Positions 34,716 to 46,119 of a stretch of DNA of 64,000 nt are shown in pieces. The notes beneath the pieces were generated by a model. It saw nothing but the letters and a program-made list of their open reading frames with translations. It was not told the origin of the DNA and did no database searches. Source of the DNA: Isoetes taiwanensis (taxonomy: Eukaryota; Streptophyta; Lycopodiopsida; Isoetales; Isoetaceae); assembly GCA_021234155.1 (NCBI GenBank), contig JAJEKV010000048.1:186001-250000 (forward strand), given 5' to 3'. Each line of letters opens with the position of its first letter. Position 1 is the stretch's first letter. The position numbers and the translations under genes are program-made.

Positions 34716-37700
34716 CACTAGACCTGTCCCATGATGGACCATTAAAGGGCATTTTGAAGGTTCACAAAAAAAATCATATAAAATCAAGAACACAAAAACT
34801 AGCCAAACGCTTTCAAGGAGTTCATATATGGCAGTTATGCTTCACATAAAAAATACACAAAAATGTATCAGCTCTCATTCTTGTGAGTTATGCTCTAGCA
34901 AACCCAAGGGGGCCAAGTACCAAAAGCTTCATGTTCACACAAAGTAAAACTGTCTTGATGAAAAGATTTTTTTGATTTTTTTGGTTATAATATTATTTTT
35001 CTACACGAGATCAAAAAACCACATCTCAATTCGAACTCTGTGAAGGAAGATAGAGCAATTCAAACATGACAGGGTCAAAACTGTCCTCTGCCTTCTGAGA
35101 ACCAATACTGGTTCCCAGAAAGCAGTTGTGATATAAAAACAACAACTTTCAGAAGGAGATCAATTTTGAGTCCAAATTTGGCATACAAGCAATTCACGAG
35201 GTCCTCCATCCTATAAAAATATTTGTTGACTTTGAATTTGATGTTTTGACTTTTATTTCTATTTTCAATTTTAGGGAATTTATACAAATGGATAGTATTG
35301 CTACATATGATTCTAGGTTGTCCTCCAAAAAATCACATTATGAAAGTTTATAAGGATATGAAACCAATGCAAAACCAAGCTCGTGGAAAGAGCAAAAGAC
35401 ATGGTAAAAAAAAATCAAAAACAATATTTGTACCTGCCCATTACTGGTCCATAGTTCATTCAAAAATTGATAATATCCTTATGTTAGTCCATTTCAAGTT
35501 GAGTTTTGGGACACGAGTAGCTCTTGGACCACTTTGTTCACAAAAAATATTTGTTGTTCATTATCTTAAGGATTGTAGTAGAATAGATAGCATCAATTAC
35601 ATTATATCTTCCATATTTGTTCTAGATTTGTGCCCTCAGGTGTGACTTTACAAAATCACATCCTCAAAATATCTCATGTCAAGAAACCAATGCAAAAAGA
35701 ACCAAGGAAAAATATAAAAAAATTTTACTATAAAAAATCAAGATAGATTGCTATCTGCAGTCCAGTTGCAGACCATCATTGGTCCAGATGACTGAAAGTT
35801 TAAAAATTATTAATGGTGCCACCTTCTATATGACAAAATTAATTGATTAGGTTAGATTGTATAATTTAAGGGTAAGGTTGGAGCATAGACAATTGAGAAT
35901 TTATAGGGTATTTATGACCAATTGAACTTACATGGACTTTCACTCACACCTTTCAAAAATCATGTGATCGAAGCTAAAAAGCCATAGTATCATTCTATGG
36001 AGAAAAATGGATAAGGCTATTGAGAGATATATGCTCTATACAATTGGTCTCGTGGACCATAAATGGTGATGGGTGCTTATATAAATTAAAATCTTAGAAA
36101 TAACATGTTACTTTAATATGCAACTAGAGATTTCTATTGCCAAGAAAGGTTTGCATCCATACAAAATATCATATACATGAAAGATAACTTACATGTAATG
36201 TTATTCTACTTGGATGACAATGCTTTATAGCAGTAACACAGATATGAAGTTTATGCCAGTAAAAAATAAGCAGATTTCCTAGTATTTTTTTCAATAAGAC
36301 CATACAACCTATATAAGAGGTCTCTATATATGTCATTTCTCATATTTTGAACCATTTTAAAGGCATATTTGGGGAAAAGTAGTGTCTCTTTCTATGAACC
36401 AAAGAAGCATATATGAAATGTTATGTGGTCTATTTATATATTGTCATGGCTAAACTTCATGACATCCACTTGAATTCATCAATAAACATCATTTGCTTAA
36501 TCATTGTGGAGTTTTGAACCTATAATTATGGAGTTGACCCAACTTTTTATGCTCTAATGTATAATCCGGCTATTGTACATCATGTTTGAATTCCAAAAAT
36601 TGCATGGTTACACCCTAGTTACACTATATGTAAGTTGACAAAAGTTATGTTTTATGTAGATATAAATAGAAGCATCATTTATTGCCCACATGGCATTATG
36701 GATGGTTGTTATTTTTTTTTTTTGAAGAACTGTGTCATCAATATATTAAAAGAATGGTAATGTTACAAAGCAAGTGAGGAGGAAGGAGAACTGCCCCAAA
36801 GAGACAGCGATACCTCGCCACTCCACAACAAACTCACAGAAAAACTGCAACTCTACTGCTGTACAAACCGACCATCACCATCTACAACACCCAAGAAGTC
36901 CCGCCAAATGGCAAACTTCCGCTCTACTATTCCCGGGAACACCAGAAAGCTTTGAAATAGCTTGTACCGAAGTCGAGGAATCAGAGAGGTCGGCTGTGAA
37001 TCCCCCGAAGATCCACAACCGCCTCCAAATCAACCACACCAACCAAGCCACGCGACAAATGCAAGTATTTGTCGCCGCAAGAGCGCCAAGCACCGTGATA
37101 CACATGAAGCAACAACCTGCCGGGCTAGTCAATCTCACTTGAAACAGAGCCCTAACCCAATCCCGTGCAGCCACGCAAGTGAGGGCATAAAACCGCATAA
37201 TGCTCCACAGCCTCACGATGAAGGCCACAACAAGGGCGAGAGGGCTCACACCCGCCTAAACCGACTCACAAGGGCATTCACCCCGATACAACGGTGCACC
37301 ACCGCCACGCACCCTAACCTTCTGGGTGGGGAAGTGAGGTCCATGTCCACGCCCAAACCGAAGCTATCGAGAACCCTGAAGTCGCAGAGACCACTTGCCC
37401 GAAGGGGGCGGTGTCATGGATAGCCAAAGACCCGGCAGAAGAAGACCGCACAAAGCAAGAAGACACAATATCGGATGAACCTTCCAAACCCGCACCACCA
37501 CATCATCCCCGAGGGACTATAGGTATGTGTAGCGGAATGCTCCCCCGCCACGCGTGCTCCCGTGATAGCCCGATCACTACCCTCAGCGAAAAGCGAAGCT
37601 CGAAAAAGAACTCCCACGAAGCTAGCTGACCACCCCAATACCAATCCTCCAAGGTGAGCACAGCAGCGCCTCCAACGGCTGAACTGGTCCGAGCATGCAC

Positions 37701-39108
37701 AAGATGGCACCAAGGGCAAGTGCGCAGGGGTAGAGGAACCCAAAGGAGAAGAGTGGTGATAAACCGAGGCATAATCTAGTTTGGAAGAGCACACGACATG
37801 ATCCCAAGCCCGCAACACTCCCCGTGGAGAAAAGGGGATGCATGTGGGAAAGGCCGGAGACCATACAACAGTGTGCTGTGGCAACTCCACATGCACGACG
37901 GCTTCCCAAACGCCACACAATGGCGAAGAGATCGAGCAACAACAATGCCGCACTGTGAGAAGATGCTCCATCCCCGTAATGCTCCGCACAAACTTGAGAC
38001 CAACACCTTACTATACGGTGCCAAATCCGAATGGCCAAGCCCCCATCCTCCCGGGCATGAGACACTTCCACCAAGCCACTTTAACAACCGCCCCTTCATC
38101 ATCCCCACCCCACACAAAATTTTTGAACAATCTTATCCAAAGCCCGTATCTTGCCCTCGGGAGCTAGCATCGCAGATGTCGTGATACACATGAGTGCTAC
38201 AAAGTAATCGACTTGGCAATAGTGATCCTACCGCCATGGACAACTTGCTACCCTTCCACCAATTGAGGTGTTTACGCAACCCCGCAAAAATCTCATCCCA
38301 CACCTCCCCATGGAAACATCCCCTCCAAAGGGAATACCCACCAGCTTAGTACACACATTACCTGGAAGCACCTTCCAAGGGAATAGAGCCAAACAAGGGG
38401 GAGGCGGAGTCAGCTGGGCCCATAATGCGGAGCACTTACCCCAATTCAGAAGAATGCTTGAGGCCAAGGAGAAAGTATCTAACAAAGGAATTTGCGGAAT
38501 GGATGGTTGTTATTGGAGCATTTTAACATATACTTTTGTCCTGAATTCTGTATAGTAGATTCTTTTAGTAAATATTAAGGTTAAGATGACATATTTAAAC
38601 TCCAAAAAATCATGAAACTATAGCTCGTATAGTTAGCAACTCATGGCCACAAGAATTAAATCAAAACTTGTTATAATGAGAGTAACAATTCTTAAACCTC
38701 AAGCAGCTTTTTTGACCAAAATAGGGTTTGGCGGCTTCCACCGATTTCAAATGATAGCAAGAAAATATGGGAACATAAAACTCAATGTATTTTATGATAA
38801 ACAGGCAAATATCTCCAACTTTAGCAAGGTTTAGGTCACTTTATGTTAGAAATATCGAAGAAGGCAGTTCTTAACTGGTGCAGAAACTGCCAAATTCTCC
38901 AATGTTTGAGCAATCATCACAAGGTATAGGTGACCCCATTGGTCTTGAAATTATCAGAGATCATTAAGAAATAAGTGAAGACTCAAATGATGGTGGTATA
39001 TTATAAAATTGAAATTTCTTTCGTGAGTTACGTGGGTTTAAGTGGCAGAGGTCATGTGGGCCAGTTCTGGTCCATGGATCAGGAATGGTCCCAGGGACAG
39101 ATCTAGTG
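34716..39108. mobile_element. 4.4-kb inverted-repeat DNA element with CACTAG ends and TTAA flanks
   Basis: The left end CACTAGACCTGTCCC and the reverse complement of the right end, CACTAGATCTGTCCC, differ at one base. Both ends are flanked by TTAA (34712-34715 and 39109-39112). TGGTCC / GGACCA words recur in the subterminal parts, near 34734, 35446, 35518, 35778, 36054, 39070 and 39087. CACTA elements have CACTA ends but normally 3-bp duplications, while TTAA duplication is typical of piggyBac. The superfamily is therefore open. Subtracting the LINE it contains leaves about 2.6 kb with no transposase seen. It splits the leader of element C. Confidence 0.65.
36714..38498 (-). mobile_element. 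5'-truncated LINE (L1-type) with 16-bp target duplication
   Basis: A poly-T run at 36714 is the poly-A tail of a minus-strand LINE. The 16-bp duplication ATGGATGGTTGTTATT occurs at 36698-36713 and 38499-38514. Minus-strand frames show LVGIPFGGDVSM and CVNTSIGGRVASCPW (about 38300-38230) and VSHAREDGGLAIR (about 38060). These match the region after the LINE reverse transcriptase (LGIPF, W..r.ls.gR and W..vc.pk..GGLGIR motifs). Endonuclease and RT core are absent, so it is 5' truncated, and frameshifts separate the pieces. It is strikingly GC-richer than the AT-rich element around it. Confidence 0.85.
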
Positions 39109-39169
39109 TTAAGCCGCCTTATACCACCATATTACTCTAATTATATATATTTCTTAGTGAACTATGGTC

Positions 39170-39204
39170 AAATTTTAGCTAAGGCCCTGTGTGCACTCTG
39201 TGAG
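39170..39204. repeat. Right half of the second element C dyad
   Basis: AAATTTTAGCTAAGGCCCTG and CACTCTGTGAG match the right arm of the element A dyads. The left arm is not recognisable. It lies 216 nt from the primer site, similar to element B. Confidence 0.8.
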
Positions 39205-39420
39205 TAGTCACTCTAGTGGCCAAAATATTCGGTTCCATTATAATTTACAAATCTGCTTTTTGCTAACTATTACTAGCTTGGCTTCTAATTATAATATAAG
39301 AAAACTTTTCCCCATTTTTCGAGGTTTATGTTTGGATTGTTATCTCCAAGATGGAAGTTCTAACTGTTAGTGCTAATTGGGAAATTGGCCAATATTTGAT
39401 CTTGGTCCTCCAAGATGATT

Positions 39421-39432
39421 GCTCTGATACCA
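39421..39432 (-). other. Primer binding site of element C
   Basis: On the minus strand TGGTATCAGAGC lies three bases from the partial LTR starting at 39436, as in element B. Confidence 0.85.
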
Positions 39433-39435
39433 CTA

Positions 39436-39875
39436 TGATGTCTCCCCGCCAGATAATGATGCTCCCATTGTATAAGAACCCGAAGTTCATCCCTCCTGCC
39501 AATGCACGTGCTGACAGAGGCCGTCCACCTATCATCGAATCCTTGCTATCTGACAAGAACTCGATGGGGAGGAATGGATGTGTCATTCATTCCATCTCCC
39601 TCGGGATCATCCTAGCTATGGAAGCGTGTACAAATGTAAGCACATAGCATCAAATAATATGCATGTCCACCTCGAAGGGTGGCTCATCATAACATAGCTT
39701 CTGTAACAACAATGTCAATGACATCAACATAAAAGGGAGTCTTACCCAAGGCACAAACTCAGGAGGATCAATTGATGGCTCGGGTCTCCAGGGGTCAAAG
39801 CTGACAGAATTCATAACAATAGACTGGGTTGCCATAGAACATGGTCATTGGGTAGTCTGCTCCATCCGCTCCTCC
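39436..39875 (-). repeat. Partial LTR of element C
   Basis: It begins TGATGTCTCCCCGCC and is diverged from but clearly collinear with the first 400 bp of the element B LTRs. It stops at CTCCATCCGCTCCTCCTC, after which cytochrome P450-like sequence begins. Confidence 0.85.
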
Positions 39876-40225
39876 TCAAAAGACATAAACAATCTAGAGA
39901 TGTTAATATTGCCAAGCCCATTCAAGATCTCACAATTCCAGCTCAAAATTCTACTCCAGTTGTTATGAGAAAATACCTGTGGAATGTAGTGGTGAACTAC
40001 ATGTCCCGAATGGTTATGGACAGCAACTACTCTGGCAACAAGATTGAAGCTCAAGAAATCAAGCAAGTTGTTTCTGATACACTTAGAATTGGAAACCTGC
40101 TTAATCTGGGTGACTTTATTCTGTTTCTTTATATGCTAGACATGAAGGATCATGTAAAGAACATTAGACAGTATAAAGGGGCCATGGATAGGATAAGCGG
40201 AAAAATTCTGCTTGATTACAGGTAG
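39876..40225 (+). pseudogene. Cytochrome P450 gene fragment
   Basis: The plus-strand frame contains YLWNVVVNYMSRMVMDSNYS, like the helix D/E segment of plant A-type P450s (NxxSRMVLGKRY). It then has LLNLGDFILFLYMLDMKDHV, like the VFNIGDFIPxLxWLDLQG segment, and AMDRISGKILLDY, like FDAFLDKIIEEH. The I-helix, ExxR and heme-cysteine blocks are absent downstream, so this is one internal fragment, roughly the region around residues 170-270 of a normal protein. The frame ends at a stop just after a possible donor (ACAG/GTAGAA). It abuts the broken LTR of element C. A short GATTGAAAAA repeat follows near 40300. Confidence 0.7.
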
Positions 40226-41655
40226 AAGGAAAAGGAAGGAGTATTTGAGGAATCCTTTGTAGAAACGAACTAGTCAATCCTTTGTAGGAATCTTCTGAAA
40301 AATATTGAAAAAGATTGAAAAAGATTGAAAAAGATATGTGAACTACTACCGTTTCATCATGCCTTTGCAAGGCTCTTACTATATTTTTCTGAATTCGTCA
40401 GCAAAAGAATGTATAAATTTTTTTTGGCTCAGTCTTCTTGGTTGCTCAGTCGTCCACTGCATTTGTTCTTTTTTTTTCTTTTACCACGGAAGAGGATGAA
40501 ACAACAAGTTCTATTCCCCAACTCAAAAGAAACCACCTGCCACTTCTTATTTGGGACCAATTGTTGGGTTTCTTTATGTTCACAAGGCGTGAAGCCTTCT
40601 AAAATGCCAATGTATTATCCCATCTAGCAGGATTCTAGTTGGTATTCTACTACCAACTAGAAACGTTGGCCTCGGATTCTCCATTGTTCCACGGTTCATA
40701 GTTAAAATGGTACTGATTTTGCAATATAGGAAAGGGCATACATGTTTTATAACCAAAATTTATAGAATACTCCACTACTTATTGACAATAGAAGAAAGGC
40801 ATGGAAGGAGTTGCTGACGCTCGAAAGGATCTAAATAGATTGGATATTTAATGGATGGTTATTTGTGTCAATCCTCCCAAAAAAACTGGAATTGGGGCCA
40901 AACTATAGTGACATGGAACCATGATGACACACTGAGGACATGTCCAGTGGATATTTTGAAGATGTAGCATTTGCTGGTGTGACTTGGACAAATATGACTC
41001 GATCTTTATGGGCACATACACATGGCTGCATGTTACTCCCGATCTGAGAAACCTAATATCATTATATGCTTCTACAACCAACATGTTTACCTGCATATAG
41101 ATGTTATTTCATTCATGGATTATTTATTTGATCTGTTATCGGTTATGCCAGTATACATCCTCAATGTTAGCATTCATAATTGTGTATGGCATACCCTGAT
41201 ATATTTTCTTAAGCCAAAGTGCAGGATACTGCCTAAAATTATAAGGCAGGTTACATTTTCTCTTCAGGGAGGCCACATCTCTAGTTCAAATAAAAAAACT
41301 TGAGGATCAGAAATGCATGGGGATATATATCTAGGAAGTAACGCAACATAGGAAACCTTGGCTGGCTAGAAAAACTGAGATGCAGTCCCAACATGATAAT
41401 CAGGATCAGAATTCATCATAATCAGATTAATCATGATGAGATGAGATTCATCATAATCAAGATAATCATGATGAGATTCATCATAATCAGGATTTTCTAT
41501 ATATGCTTCAGCCTTAGAATAAAATGTTGTTGCTGCATGCTCATAATCAAATACATGTTGTTGATACTGCTATTCCATATTGGGTGATCTTCTTATCAAC
41601 CAATAGTTGACATAATATTTTTGTGTACAAGCATTGATAATCATGGCCGTATTAG
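40226..41655. other. No gene recognised
   Basis: AT-rich sequence with a T-rich tract near 40418-40490 and a degenerate ATCATAATCA / ATCATGATGA repeat at 41385-41490. The remaining P450 blocks are not found here. Short frames have no motif. Confidence 0.5.
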
Positions 41656-43351
41656 TATCATGAAAGAGCAGTACAACATACACATGCCATTTTTAAACAT
41701 GATGGCGTGGATCCTCAGAATAAGCTTTTTGGAAATCTACCTCAAGATCTTGGAGTAGTTGGGCAGTTTAAGAAACTCCCAATAGATCAGAGCAAACAGT
41801 TTAACCTTTCTCTTGGCATTCACACATCTCACCACGGCATTATCGGAGCTGAATCAGATTCACCAAAGTTCATATTGGAATGTCTACAAGTTTATAAAAA
41901 CTTCAATGGCATTTACATTCAACTCCTTAATACTATGAAAGCTATTGATGTTAATATGCAAGATCACATGAAAAGCAAACTGCAAATTTATCTTGTATAA
42001 CGGGTTTTATTAGGAGCACCAAATCTACTTAATTGTGTTGTAATGGACTGGTTATCTCATTTATATCATGATTACTTGCAGGAACGTGGAGGACATGGAG
42101 GGGATCTTCATGAACATGGAGGACATGTTGAATGTGGACAAGGACATGGATTAAATGACCATGTAGCTGAAGATGAAGATGTATTTTTCATCATAGTTTT
42201 TCCATCTAAACTTTCTTGTCTTGCCTTGCTTAGGATAATCTGGTCTCTTAGTTTAATGGCAATAAGTAACAAGGTAAAAAATCAGATTGGTAAACTTGAA
42301 AAATACTAAGAAGAAATTTTGTTTGTATAGCAGTTGCATGACAATCTAGATTATGATTCCTCTCATTCATTCGATGGATTGCAAAAAAGGAAAAGATCAA
42401 TGAATTGGCAACTTCAAAAAACTAGAATGCTAATTGAGTTTAAAAAGGAAGAATCGCTAGCTTTAAAAGGGTTTCCGGCTAGGGATAGAATGGATGAATG
42501 CGTCAGATGCATAGATCTAAAGCATCATATGCATTGAAACATCTATATTTGTAGTTGCGCATAAGATGCGTTTGTAAAATTTAAAATTTCTTCTAAATCT
42601 ACAACAGCCTTGCCTTGATCATTATACCTATTGTTACCTTACTATTATACCTATTGTTATCTATCTGTACTGCTGCTTGAGTACCCATTCTGAGTCCGAC
42701 TGAGGAGCATTGAATGCAAGATGTTGCTCTTTTGAATGGGTCTCAGGTGAGATTGAAAAGGAATTGAAGAGCAAGTTCTATCTGTAGTTCTTGAAGCAGG
42801 GCACTCCTTGAAAACTACATGTTTGTCATAAAAAAGCTCTGTTTTGGCTGAATGGACTCTGATATGGTTAAATTGGGATGCAAAGTTTTGGATTCAGGTA
42901 GCAGAGGGAATCGAATTCCCCATTTGGAGTGCCAAAAGTCGTTTTGGAACTGCGTGGAAATGTCCAGGCAGCATAAAACCTAAAGGAGAAAAGAGGACTA
43001 ATCTTTTTTTATTATTTTAAAAGGTGTGTAAGCATCTTATGTTAGATGCTGTACAGATGTGCAGACGCGGATCTAACACATCTGATGTTTAGATGCGGGC
43101 ATCTAACGAGGTATAGAATGGAGTCAGCAGCATTGAGATGGAGGAAAATTTCTGAAAAGATGGCAGCCATTGGCTTTGATGATAGGGATGCAGATGGATG
43201 CAAGCTGAAATATGAGAACCTTATTGGAGAGTACAAACAGATCCATGATTTCAGCAAGAGGACTGGTATGCCTGAGTATTTCTCGCTATCCAAAGTTGAA
43301 ATTAAAAAAGTCCATAATCTTCCAGACATAGATGAAACAATCTACAAATTG
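41656..43351 (+). pseudogene. Trihelix (Myb/SANT-like) transcription factor gene, exon split by insertion
   Basis: Exons join in phase 0: a tentative 41656-41994, then 42082-42180, then 42331-42494 resumed at 43123-43351. Introns are GT-AG (GTATTT...TTGTATAG between the last two). The protein has a His/Gly-rich stretch (GGHGGDLHEHGGH), an acidic linker, then the trihelix domain. Helix 1 is MNWQLQKTRMLIEFKKEE, helix 2 RWRKISEKMAAIG, and helix 3 CKLKYENLIGEYKQIHDF. KRTG and FSLSKVEIKKVHNLPD follow, as in plant MADF/trihelix proteins. Such proteins bind GT-like promoter elements. A 618-bp insertion separates helices 1 and 2 and introduces stops, so the gene is probably inactive. The first exon is the least certain. 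Confidence 0.7.
42495..43112. mobile_element. 618-bp insertion in the trihelix exon with 10-bp duplication
   Basis: ATAGAATGGA occurs on both sides (42485-42494 and 43113-43122), and the coding frame is continuous if the insertion and one copy are ignored. The left end TGAATGCGTCAGATGC and the inward right end ACCTCGTTAGATGCC share CGT(C/T)AGATGC. Several AGATGC / GCATCT words recur in the last 120 bp. The 9-10-bp duplication suggests a Mutator-like non-autonomous element. No ORF is recognised. Confidence 0.75.
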
Positions 43352-45219
43352 GTAGTTTCATTTCAGTCTTCAAGGCCTGCGAAGGGAGATTTGATTAAGG
43401 TTTTTGGTTAAAAAAATTAATCAGGACTAACTAATATTATGTTAATTTAACTTGTGGTGTGAAGAGCATTATAGTTAAAAATGGTAACTAAACCTAACTC
43501 AACAGCTGGTCTGAATAGACCATTAGCCTAATTGGCTTTACATTGAAGCAATTTATGTAAGTATATATGATAAGTTTGGATGCTTCTTTTAGTGGTAGCA
43601 AATGGCTAAGAAGGACATGGATATACCAAAACACAACTGACATGCAGCTAGTTATAGTGCTGGGATTCACAATAACATTCTCCCATATGATTTTTCTGGG
43701 AGTTGTCTATGCTCTGGTGCCTCAGATGGCGATGAGAAAGCAAACAAGACAGAAGATGCTAAGTTTGATTAGAGGTGCAAGCATATATCCGGCATCTCTA
43801 TGCAAGATGAATAGGGAAACATATGCCCAACCAACCATGCGGTTCCTGGAAAACATTGTCTAGAAGTATATTTTAGCTACTCCTCAAAGGAGCCAAGTAA
43901 GATGAAAACCTCAGGAAATATATCTTCCAGAATGCTGACAGTTGCAACATTTCGGAGTACAGTAGAATTTTTTTTTAGCAATAGGGTTTAAGCCTACTAA
44001 TTTTGATGGACGTAAGCACCACGAATAGCCAGCATGGAACTCCATAAATATATATGTTCTTGTAGAAACTATGAGTTAGATTTTTTGTTCTTCAGAAGCT
44101 CCTTTATACTTAATCAAATGGCAAAGGGAAAGCAGACTAGGTAAGACTTGTTGGACACGATCTGGGCAGGAGGTCGGGATCTTGCGGTCCTCTGCAAGTG
44201 TGAAGGGAAAGATCTGCTCAACCTAGCAAGAAATTCTTGAGGAGCATTGTGGAGAAGTATAATCTTGTCAAGGCCAAGGACATAGAATCTGGAAATACGT
44301 CTCAAAGAACGGAAGAAGGTAACAATGCTGCAACAGGTACTAGTATAAATAAGGTAATAGATTCAACGGAAGTTCTACAACATCTAAATTCCATTGAGGA
44401 CAACTCTGATGAGGAGATTCAGCTTAATCAGGTTTTGTAAGTAGATTTCAGTTACAGTAATTTGCAGAATTCTGTGTATCAGATTTGTTTCTTGAAACCT
44501 GATCTATTTATTACTGTTGTTTCTAAAATAATAGGAAACCTTATCAATTTGTTATCTTTCAACTCTAATAAATTTGCTACTTACAACTTGTTTTTGAAAT
44601 AATGAGTATGATCAACTCTAATAAATTTGCTACTTACAACTTGTTTTTGAAATAATGAGTATTATCTTACAAATGATTACGAATGATAACAGGATATTAT
44701 TTGAAAGAGGATATTAGATTACAAATGATAACATAGTGTTATTTGAAACAGGGTATTTTCTCAGGGTATGTTATTTGAAACAAGGTATCATGGTATGATC
44801 TGAAATAGCGTATTATCTGAAACAGGGTTTTATCCTACAAATGATAACAGGGTATGAATTTACAATTTTTGAATGGGGGATTGTGACACCAACGTAACAG
44901 AGTATTATCTTACAAATGAGGAAAAAGGGGGTTGTGGCCAAATATCCCAATTTCAAAAATCTATTTTATACCATGTTGCTCTATAGAAAAGGGAGATTCT
45001 ATAAGCACTTTTGGGAGTATTTTCGGGGCTATTAAAGCATTTTTTCATTGTGAGACCTTCGAGCAGATGAATCGGCCCTAAAAAGAAAACCAACCTTGCG
45101 AGAATCAAACTGTGGGAGGAAAAAGAAGCATTGTATTTTCCACCTCCATTGGTCCACGTGCTATAGCCAGCCATTTGTCGTGGTTTTCTGGAAACTAGGC
45201 ACAAAAACATTTGATAAAA
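43352..45219. other. Probable old gene-flank region with one candidate exon and repeats
   Basis: A plus-strand candidate exon at about 44227-44431 (KKFLRSIVEKYNLVKAKD then an acidic serine-rich tail) has a CCTAG acceptor and an AATCAG/GTTTTG donor. It may belong to the trihelix gene, although the phase does not fit directly. A frame at 43567-43863 contains a hydrophobic stretch but no known domain. A 53-bp unit is duplicated at 44560-44612 and 44613-44665, followed by degenerate ATGATAACAGGGTATTAT-type repeats to about 44920. Confidence 0.35.
44560..44920. repeat. 53-bp duplication and degenerate minisatellite
   Basis: CAACTCTAATAAATTTGC starts at 44560 and 44613 with almost identical 53-bp units. 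From about 44666 a looser array of TACAAATGATAACA and GAAACAGGGTAT words runs to about 44920. Confidence 0.75.
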
Positions 45220-45765
45220 AAGGAATTTACTAAAATAACCTTAATTGTTTACTTAATTCTTACAAAGCCCTTCATATTTTTTAAATTCCCAAAAAAATCA
45301 TAAAAAAGCACGTTTTCATAACAGATCATTCTTTAAACATGGAAGAGTTTCTTATAGATCACAACGATTTGAAAATATAAATTTTAGAACATCACATTAA
45401 GACAAAGTTATGCAATGGAAATATCAAATATGATTTCTGCAACTGCGTTCATTATGGCCTTAGTATCACAATGTGCACTTGTAACATGCTTTTCTCTATC
45501 CTTGTCTTCTGTCCTATCTTGTTTCATTTTAGGCCTGCCCAGGAGGAGGCATTTCATTATTTTCAAGACGTTCAATATTTGGTGGATAAAGACGTTCAAT
45601 ATTTGGTGGATAAACAGCTCCAGCATATGAACAACTATTGAACATATTTTTTGGTGATTTTTACAATACAAAGGGCTAATTGAAAAAATACTTACGAGCA
45701 TTTTGGGAATTTAAAGAATACGAAGGGAATTAAATGAATAATTAAGGTTATTTTCGTAAATTTCC
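45220..45765. mobile_element. 546-bp Mutator-like MITE
   Basis: The left end AAGGAATTTACTAAAATAAC and the inward right end GGAAATTTACGAAAATAAC align for roughly 75 bp, through CCTTAATT, CCCTTC and TTAAATTCCCAAAA. A 9-bp duplication TTGATAAAA flanks the element (45211-45219 and 45766-45774). Ends of the GGxAAATTTACxAAAATA type with 9-bp duplications are common in plant Mutator-derived MITEs. A 21-bp AGACGTTCAATATTTGG repeat near 45570-45610 is inside. No coding capacity. Confidence 0.85.
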
Positions 45766-46119
45766 TTGATAAAATTACCGCTGATTGTGGATATGGTCAT
45801 GCATACTAAAGTATTAGCATGGAACCTTACATCATCGTAGATACGTTAGACAAGTTCTCGCAATCGCAGAACATCCATCATATCAGATGACCATCTTAGT
45901 TCGCAAATGTTGCTAGAATCATAAACATCTTACAATCCCAATTTATTAATTAGATAATCCCACTTAACTAGATAAGAGCAGGAAAATATATTCTGCACTT
46001 CAATCCCAAGGTTACATGTGAAGTGATTTGAAGATGCATATTACTGCCTAGCCAAAAGGGACTTTGGAATTCTCCTCAACATGCTCCTGATGGGAGGTCA
46101 AACAAAAATCACACAATGT

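Larger units (their letters stand above)
34564..39875 (-). mobile_element. Element C: truncated relative of element B, split by insertions
   Basis: On the minus strand there is a partial LTR (39875-39436) clearly related to the element B LTR (shared CATTGGGT-GTC-CTCCATCCGC and CCCAAGGC words). A primer site at 39432-39421 follows (TGGTATCAGAGC), then the right half of a leader dyad (39204-39170). After a 4.4-kb insertion comes the second dyad (34626-34564). The distal two thirds of the LTR and the body of the element are missing. Removing the insertion puts the two dyads about 181 nt apart, near the 200 nt of elements A and B. Confidence 0.75.

Noticed and set aside
36774-38555. Long plus-strand ORFs of up to 153 codons
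   Set aside because: They are shadows of the GC-rich minus-strand LINE; the recognisable motifs (GIPFG, GGRVAS, EDGGLAIR) are all on the minus strand.
34716-39108. Firm assignment to the CACTA superfamily
   Set aside because: The ends start CACTAG, but the expected 3-bp duplication is not seen and TTAA flanks both ends; left unclassified.
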